DNA from: Cryomorpha sp963741985
Lineage (GTDB): Bacteria > Bacteroidota > Bacteroidia > Flavobacteriales_D > Cryomorphaceae
Direction of reading: 5' to 3'
Assembly: GCA_963741985.1 (NCBI GenBank)
Contig: CAVUKD010000002.1
Span: 496,001 to 560,000, forward strand
Length of the DNA stretch: 64,000 nt
Positions 58,604 to 64,000 of this stretch are shown here, in pieces. The number at the start of each line of letters is the position of its first letter. Position 1 is the first letter of the stretch. The translations under genes and the position numbers were made by a program. A model generated the notes under the pieces. The model saw nothing but the letters and a program-made list of their open reading frames with translations, did not search any database and was not told the DNA's origin.

Positions 58604-59647
58604 TCAATACTCACTCAACCGGTCGATTTTTGCCTGCCAATAAAGGGAGCGGTCTTTTAATTCGAGTCCGAGCAAGGACTCTTCTTCATCGCCCAGCACC
58701 TTGTCATAAAGACCGTATGTGGAGAACGTCTTAAAGATGAACGGCAAGAGATCTACGAGGACGAAAAGGATGATGATAAACCACTGCGTCATGCGCACAA
58801 TGGGATTGGTGGCTTTTAATTGTTCCAGCGCCATCTCTTGGTGGAGGTAGTCGGTAGAAAGCGAGAAGGCGGCCATGCTGCTGTCTTTGCGACTGATCAG
58901 TTCTTCTTTTTGCCGGGCAATACCTCTCTTTTCCCCAGACTGTTCCAGCTTTAGGGCTTGCAACTCGCCTTCGAGCCGGGCTAATTGGCCGATCTTATTC
59001 TCCGCCGAGGGACCCTTGCCTCGGAGTCCCGTCGTTTCCAGTTCACCGTTGGCATTGCGCATCACTTCACCATCGATCTCCTTAGCCACGATTTCGGCCT
59101 GCCGGTTTCGCTCGGCCTGTTTTTCCAGATAAAGGCTATCCATAGAAAATACCCGATCGTCGAGGTGCTGAAGTTTTGCATCAAACAGCTCTGCGATCAA
59201 GGCCTGTTCTACTTTCTGGTTTTCTTCCATTTGGTCGGCCACACTCCCATTGAAATAGAGCATCACCAAGGGATGCGAGATGACAATTCCCAGGATCAGG
59301 GCAAAGCCGAAACGAAGGTAGAAAGCCGGTCTGCCCAACTCTGCAGCGTCGCTTGTTTTCCTCCGATGGGTGGAGACGATAAAACGATCAAAGGCGAAGA
59401 TGATCAAGCTCCAAACGAATCCGCCCAACATGGCGAGCCAGCGTTTGTCTTGAAGACCCTCAAGCGTACTCAGCGCATATGACATGGAGACAAAGGCCAG
59501 GATCGCGGGCACCAGCACCAGGCTGCCGAAACCTATATGTTTGATCTGTTCTGCCCTTCTGCACTCTTTTAGCAAATCCGTATCGCTTCCTGAGCAAAAA
59601 AGGAAAAAACGCTCGACCGAATTGAATTTTTCTCTTGTTTGATGCAT
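58604..59647 (-). CDS. DUF4407 domain-containing membrane protein
   Basis: 347 residues from the ATG at 59647 (MHQTREKFNSVERFFLFCSG). Membrane segments lie at about 38-58, 70-90, 110-135 and near 285-305. Between the third and fourth is a long coiled coil (DDRVFSMDSLYLEKQAERNR through EQSGEKRGIARQKEELISRK). The FLFCSGSDTDLLKECRRAEQ opening is the DUF4407 signature. The function of the family is unknown. Upstream codons to 59680 are open but less likely. Confidence 0.8.
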   Translation of the reverse strand: MHQTREKFNSVERFFLFCSGSDTDLLKECRRAEQIKHIGFGSLVLVPAILAFVSMSYALSTLEGLQDKRWLAMLGGFVWSLIIFAFDRFIVSTHRRKTSDAAELGRPAFYLRFGFALILGIVISHPLVMLYFNGSVADQMEENQKVEQALIAELFDAKLQHLDDRVFSMDSLYLEKQAERNRQAEIVAKEIDGEVMRNANGELETTGLRGKGPSAENKIGQLARLEGELQALKLEQSGEKRGIARQKEELISRKDSSMAAFSLSTDYLHQEMALEQLKATNPIVRMTQWFIIILFVLVDLLPFIFKTFSTYGLYDKVLGDEEESLLGLELKDRSLYWQAKIDRLSEY

Positions 59648-59799
59648 GCCCAAATGTTTGTATAAAGATGCCGGAACCATCTTAGGTAGGAAAGTAAAAC
59701 TTGATAAGCGGAAGTATTATTGTAGGGACGTTGCTAAAATGGGAAGACCCGTATGGGTAGAAAATGCTTTTCACGCCACCAAAAAGGATCTCGGACATG

Positions 59800-60240
59800 T
59801 GTCCTCCCCCTGCGTCCCCATCCTCCGTATGGATTCCCGCCGTTCAAAAGGGGGGAACCATCCGTGTGTTGAAGGAAGTTTAAGCTTTGGAAGGAAATGA
59901 ACTCATGAATCGAAAATGTCCAAACGATGGCGCGGTTGGCCTCTCCCGTTACTCGCTTCGCTACGTGAGCTTCGCTAAGTTTAGGGGTCGGGGTACTGAC
60001 GAAATCAGAGATTTGTCAGTACAGTGTCGGCGCGCGGGAAATGGTTCGCTGATGTGCTGAGGAGAATTTTGGTTTTGAAGTAGAGTGTCCTCCCCCTTCG
60101 TCCCCCTCCAAAGGGGGAAACATCCGTGTGTGGGAGGTCGTGCGAGAATTGAAGGATACAAACTCTTTTACACAAATGATCAAACGATGGTGCGGTGGGA
60201 CTCCCTATAGGGCTGGGGCGGCGCGGAGGAAATGCTGTTT
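59800..60240. repeat. Mosaic of dispersed repeat modules
   Basis: In order: TGTCCTCCCCCTGCGTCCCC, the block TTTAAGCTTTGGAAGGAAAT as in the 301-bp array (59879-59940), TTACTCGCTTCGCTACGTGAG as in the 188-bp array, the palindromic mini-element (59994-60021), then GTCCTCCCCCTTCGTCCCCC and TGTGTGGGAGGTCGTGCGAG as at 57965-58040. The region is built from pieces of the other arrays and contains no gene. Confidence 0.8.
59994..60021. repeat. Palindromic mini-element, copy 3
   Basis: Identical over 28 bases to the copy at 16149-16176 (arms TACTGACGAAATC and GATTTGTCAGTA). Confidence 0.85.
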
Positions 60241-60270
60241 CGTTCTTAGTTTTTGGCACCATGGGAGTGC

Positions 60271-61503
60271 TCAATTAACTGTGTCATCTGTTAAAAATCG
60301 TTCTTCAAAATACTCGTGAAGGTCACGCCTGATTGATGTCCATCCGAATATGGATCCATTCCATCTGGTTTGTGCATTAACAGTAGCCAAATATATCTGT
60401 TTTAGGATTGCATTTTCTGAATTGAATGCACCTTTTGTTTTAGTTACCTTCCGTACCATTCGGTGGTAGCTCTCTATTGGATTAGTGGTGTAAATCAATC
60501 TACGTAGTGCTGGCGGGTATTTATAGAAGTTTGTAAGCCTGTCCCAATTCCGGTGCCAGCTCTTAAATATCACTTTGTATTTATCTCCCCATTGCTCTTC
60601 TGCTTCTTGCAAATAGTGCAAGGCCATATCTGCATTCGTGGCTTTGTATATCTTCTTCAGATCGCGTACCATCGGCTTGATATCCTTATCGGACATATAC
60701 TTCATAGAATTGCGCATTTGATGCACCAGGCAGAGCTGTACATCGGTCTGAGGGAAGGTATCTTCTATTGCGTCGGCAAAGCCACTCAAGTTATCTATAC
60801 ACGCTACGAGTATATCTTTTACTCCCCGCATTTGCAGTTCATAAAGCACGGAGCGCCAGAATTTACTCGATTCGTGATCCCCAAAATAAATCCCTATTAC
60901 CTCCTTTTCACCTTCGATGTTTACACCCAATATATTGTAAACAGCTTTGGTTTGTACCACTCCGGCTTCACGTACTTTAAAATGGATTGCATCCAGCCAG
61001 ATAACCGGATAGAGGCTTTCCAACGCACGGTTCTGCCAGTCCTTAATTGCTGGGAGAACTCGGTCAGTGATGGCTGAAAGCGTACCATCTGATATCTCTA
61101 ATCCATACATCTCTTTTAATTGCTGTTGAATGTCGCTATAGCTCATCCCACGGCCATACAGAGCTATGATCTGGTTGTCTATATCCGAAGTGATCTTATG
61201 CTGACGCTTTTGGACAATCTGTGGCTCAAAGCTGCCGTTGCGATCTCGCGGGGCTAAAATCTCAAAGCCCCCCAAAGGGCTTTGAAGATTTTTTGCCCCT
61301 TTCCCGTTGCGTCTATTCTTCGATATTTTACGCGTGTCTGTCAGATGATTATCCAACTCACCTTCCATTGCGGACTCGATTATCCGCTTCAATAAAGGCG
61401 TAAATACACCTTCCATACCAACCATTGGTTTACCCGATTTTAGCTGGTCTGCTGCCTCCCGGGCGAAGGCTTCAAAATCAAATTTAGGCTCTTCTTTTTT
61501 CAT
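60271..61503 (-). CDS. IS256 family transposase
   Basis: 410 residues, intact. The catalytic DDE set is visible: PVIWLDAIHFKVRE (first Asp), ILVACIDNLSGFADAIEDTF (second Asp) and TTNPIESYHRMVRKVTKTKG (Glu). LCLVHQMRNSMKYMSDKD is the typical IS256 C/H motif region. The N-terminus (FDFEAFAREAADQLKSGKPM) and AMEGELDNHLTDTRK also fit. The enzyme should be able to move the element. The protein ends DDTVN within the left inverted repeat. Confidence 0.95.
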   Translation of the reverse strand: MKKEEPKFDFEAFAREAADQLKSGKPMVGMEGVFTPLLKRIIESAMEGELDNHLTDTRKISKNRRNGKGAKNLQSPLGGFEILAPRDRNGSFEPQIVQKRQHKITSDIDNQIIALYGRGMSYSDIQQQLKEMYGLEISDGTLSAITDRVLPAIKDWQNRALESLYPVIWLDAIHFKVREAGVVQTKAVYNILGVNIEGEKEVIGIYFGDHESSKFWRSVLYELQMRGVKDILVACIDNLSGFADAIEDTFPQTDVQLCLVHQMRNSMKYMSDKDIKPMVRDLKKIYKATNADMALHYLQEAEEQWGDKYKVIFKSWHRNWDRLTNFYKYPPALRRLIYTTNPIESYHRMVRKVTKTKGAFNSENAILKQIYLATVNAQTRWNGSIFGWTSIRRDLHEYFEERFLTDDTVN

Positions 61504-61546
61504 GTGTCTTATTTATTAAAATTAGTAAATTGACACAGTTAAATGA
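60271..61546 (-). mobile_element. IS256-family insertion sequence
   Basis: One transposase gene between inverted ends TCAATTAACTGTGTCA (60271-60286) and, on the other strand, TCATTTAACTGTGTCA (61531-61546), 15 of 16 matching. The stop codon of the transposase is formed by the tip of the left end. I see no 8-9 bp target duplication in the flanks, so the original junctions have changed or the true ends differ slightly. Repeat mosaics lie on both sides. Confidence 0.8.
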
Positions 61547-61596
61547 ACATACTCGCACCATCGTTCCCAAACCCAAACTCCCCCCAATCCCGGATG

Positions 61597-62115
61597 CCTC
61601 CCCCTCCTCCATGCAAACTCCTTCCGGTCGAAAGGGGAAACATCCGTAAAATCTTGATTTTCTATCAAGAAAACACATATATACCACCCCTTCCTTCCCT
61701 TCGTGCTCTTCATGTTAAAAGACCGCCTTCTCCGTCGCTCGCGTCTCGCGAGGGACTTCTTGTCCGGCATCTTGCCGGGTTTATTTTACGGCCCTTCGTT
61801 TTTGGTTTGGCTCCAAAATATCCCCCAATCCCCGATGCCTCCCCCTCCTCCATGCAAACTCCCTCCGGTCGAAAGGGGAAACATCCGTAAAATCTTGATT
61901 TTCTATCAAGAAAACACATATATACCACCAAGAAATAAGAACCACAAATAGCTGATAATAGCGTCGATAGCCTTAAAAAAAACTGCGTTCTGAAGACTGG
62001 TAGGAATGCGTATGTAATGAAGTCACTCCACGGTACCCGAGAGCTCTGCTCGAGCTCACGAACGGCGAAGCCCTTACCGCAGGTAATTCCTTTAAAAAAA
62101 CACGCATGAGTAACT
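61597..62115. repeat. Dispersed repeat of about 210 bp, copies 2 (partial) and 3
   Basis: CCCCTCCTCCATGCAAACTC, CGGTCGAAAGGGGAAACATC and CGTAAAATCTTGATTTTCTA recur at 61602-61690 and 61845-61930. The second copy continues to AAACACGCATGAGTAAC (about 62115) as at 48371-48580. Between them, 61735-61800 has a local inverted stretch. No gene is called between the IS256 element and 62338; frames there are translations of the repeat. Confidence 0.8.
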
Positions 62116-62337
62116 ACAAAGGAAAAGAAAACCTCTTTTCATCAATCGAAGAACCCTTTTTAACACTCCCTCTACCCCCGCCAGTTAACGCAATGAATAT
62201 CTGCATTCACCGTATCCAGAGCGATCACCTTTTTGGCCGCTAACCTCCTCACAAGAATCAAAAATCCTTTTCGTTCTAATAAATTATTCCTACATTGAAA
62301 TGCAGTAGACTTTTATCTATGAAACTTTATATAGATA

Positions 62338-64000
62338 ATGACCAATGGCTTTGAAATTAATCAATCAACTGAACTTGAGCGTTTTCAGCTTTTGGACACC
62401 CTTCCTGAGCGCGAATTTGATGACCTGATCAACCTGGCAGCTTTCATCTGCGACACGCCCATCTCACTCATTTCTTTGGTTACGGAAACAACACAGTTTT
62501 TCAAATCCCATCACGGAATTGATATCTCCGAAACCCCAATTGATCAGTCATTTTGCGTACATGCACTAAGTTCGCCTGATACGACTTTTATCGTGGAAGA
62601 TGCCCGAAAAGACGAACGCTTCAAGGATAACCTTTTGGTAACGGAGAAGCCCAATATCGTCTTCTATGCAGGTGTACCGCTGATAAGCAACAAGGGCAAT
62701 GCCTGGGGAGCATTTTGTGTAATGGATGTTAAGCCCCGAAAGCTGACCCAAAAACAACTTGAAGCCCTACGCACGCTGTCAAATCAGGTGGTACAGCTCT
62801 TCGAACAACGTAAAAACCGTATAGAGCTTAAGAACATTGGGGAAAACCTTTCAATGGAGACGCATCGTCTGAATAGTATCATTGATGCTACACGGGTGGG
62901 TACCTGGGAGTGGAATATTCAGACCGGTGAAATTACGGTAAGTGAGCGTTGGGCCGAAATGTTAGGCTATACACTTAGTGAACTTGATCCGCTGAGTTTT
63001 GATAAGGTTTTCTCGCTTATAGTTCCGGCAGATGCACAAATAATTAATGAAAAAATTGACGCTTGTCTGAACAAAGAATCGGATTACTACGAGGGCGACT
63101 TCCGTTTTCTGCATAAAAATGGCCATCCCGTATGGATCCATGACCGGGGACAAGTAATAAGCTGGAGCACCGATGGTCAACCCGTGCAAATGGCCGGTAC
63201 GCATACCGATTTTACCGAACGTAAAAACACTGAGATTCAATTTAAAAACATTACCAGTAATATTCCCGGAGCAGTTTTTAGGTACAAAATCAATGCCGAT
63301 GGTACAGATGAACTGCAAATGGTAAGCGATGGAGCCCGGACCCTTTGGGGTTTCTCGGCGCAGGAGGTTATGCAAAACAATAAACTGATATGGGAAAGAT
63401 ATGAAAATGAAGACTATGAAGGTCTCCTCGCTTCCATTAAAAAATCATTCGATGACTTAAGTTTTTGGGAGTACGAATGGCGCTATGATCATCCCGATGG
63501 GACTGTACGCTGGCACAAAGGATCCGGAAGCCCTGTGCGTTTGGATGATGGCAGCACCATTTGGGATTCTGTAATCCTTGATATTACGTCGGAAAAAGAA
63601 ACCGAATTAGGGATTGAACAAAGTGAAAAAAGATTCAGAAGTCTGGTTCAGAATGGTTCTGACTTAATTGCTATCCTCGATGTGGAAGCCAACTACCAGT
63701 ATGTAAGTCCTACTTCCACATCTATCTTAGGTATTCCTCCTGAAGAGTTTGTAGGCAAAAATGCCTTTGATTATATGCATCCGGATGATAAAGAATCGGT
63801 TAGGGCCTATTTTTCACGTTTAGAACAGGAAAAACAGGTCAGTATCCCTCACTTTAGATTTAAACAAAAGGATGGCTCATGGCGATGGATTGAAACCCTT
63901 GTTACCAATCTCATAGATGATCCTGCCGTGAGAGGAATTGTCGCAAATTCGAGGGATATTACCGACCGGATTCACACCCAGAAAAAATTAAAAAAGAGTG
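62338..64000 (+). CDS. GAF/multi-PAS sensor protein, probably a hybrid histidine kinase (3' end outside window)
   Basis: Open from the ATG at 62338 (MTNGFEINQSTELERFQLLD) to the right edge, at least 554 residues. A GAF domain occupies about 20-165 (DQSFCVHALSSPDTTFIVED, then AGVPLISNKGNAWGAFCVMD). PAS domains follow at about 175-300 (TRVGTWEWNIQTGEITVSER, GHPVWIHDRGQVISW), 305-425 (SNIPGAVFRYKINADGTDEL) and 435-550 (SLVQNGSDLIAILDVEANYQ, DGSWRWIETLVTNLIDDPAV), each ending in a PAC-type DITxxK/R helix. A kinase core is expected downstream. There is no membrane segment, so it is a cytoplasmic sensor. The signal is unknown. Confidence 0.85.
   Translation, partial: MTNGFEINQSTELERFQLLDTLPEREFDDLINLAAFICDTPISLISLVTETTQFFKSHHGIDISETPIDQSFCVHALSSPDTTFIVEDARKDERFKDNLLVTEKPNIVFYAGVPLISNKGNAWGAFCVMDVKPRKLTQKQLEALRTLSNQVVQLFEQRKNRIELKNIGENLSMETHRLNSIIDATRVGTWEWNIQTGEITVSERWAEMLGYTLSELDPLSFDKVFSLIVPADAQIINEKIDACLNKESDYYEGDFRFLHKNGHPVWIHDRGQVISWSTDGQPVQMAGTHTDFTERKNTEIQFKNITSNIPGAVFRYKINADGTDELQMVSDGARTLWGFSAQEVMQNNKLIWERYENEDYEGLLASIKKSFDDLSFWEYEWRYDHPDGTVRWHKGSGSPVRLDDGSTIWDSVILDITSEKETELGIEQSEKRFRSLVQNGSDLIAILDVEANYQYVSPTSTSILGIPPEEFVGKNAFDYMHPDDKESVRAYFSRLEQEKQVSIPHFRFKQKDGSWRWIETLVTNLIDDPAVRGIVANSRDITDRIHTQKKLKKS

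Noticed and set aside
1..64000. tRNA and rRNA genes
   Set aside because: Looked for typical tRNA arms and rRNA sequence in the gaps by eye and found none; a covariance search would be decisive.

Overview
The window looks like a chromosome segment of a Bacteroidota bacterium, probably Flavobacteriia-like. The signs are a giant Bacteroidota-type surface adhesin, a PorV/PorQ-type outer-membrane protein, DUF4199 and DUF4407 membrane proteins, a membrane-anchored LuxR regulator, few Shine-Dalgarno-like leaders and moderate G+C with AT-rich accessory stretches. This placement is inference. I saw no rRNA, tRNA or CRISPR array.

Layout. 0-8.6 kb (minus strand): the giant adhesin, running off the left edge and broken by frameshifts in its N-terminal third, then a PorV/PorQ-like gene split by an IS3-family remnant. 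8.6-13.3 kb: mostly chromosomal genes (DUF2130, an MntA/HepT toxin-antitoxin pair, TerC, DUF202, DUF4199, LuxR). 13.7-27.2 kb: an accessory zone holding a family of small HRDC proteins and their fragments, a three-gene TIGR04255 module, a toxin-antitoxin-SecB-like chaperone (TAC) module, two adjacent RlaP-type nucleotidyltransferases, an HNH nuclease, an M48 metalloprotease, a PD-(D/E)XK-like protein and two copies of a 57-residue membrane protein.

27.2-43.5 kb (all minus strand): a dense defence island. In transcription order it holds a two-gene nuclease-like module, a PLD/SNF2-type helicase, an Eco57I-like methylase-nuclease, a DUF262/DUF1524 (GmrSD-like) protein, a sacsin-like ATPase joined to a PD-(D/E)XK nuclease, a reverse transcriptase and an HEPN protein. 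The last three are translationally coupled (1-bp and 4-bp overlaps). I consider them the best candidate for an undescribed system: a reverse transcriptase placed between an ATPase-nuclease and an HEPN ribonuclease. From 30.7 to 42.2 kb nearly every gene carries small indels, while the reverse transcriptase and HEPN genes are clean.

43.6-64 kb: small secreted or membrane proteins, a PIN-toxin locus with a large conserved partner, an exonuclease-RecQ-UvrD fusion helicase, a DUF4407 protein, an IS256-family insertion sequence and the start of a GAF/multi-PAS sensor protein. Between these lie kilobases of non-coding repeat DNA: 301-bp and 188-bp tandem arrays sharing a core, a dispersed element of about 210 bp, and several short hairpins. 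One hairpin has also landed inside a duplicated HRDC gene, so it is or was mobile.
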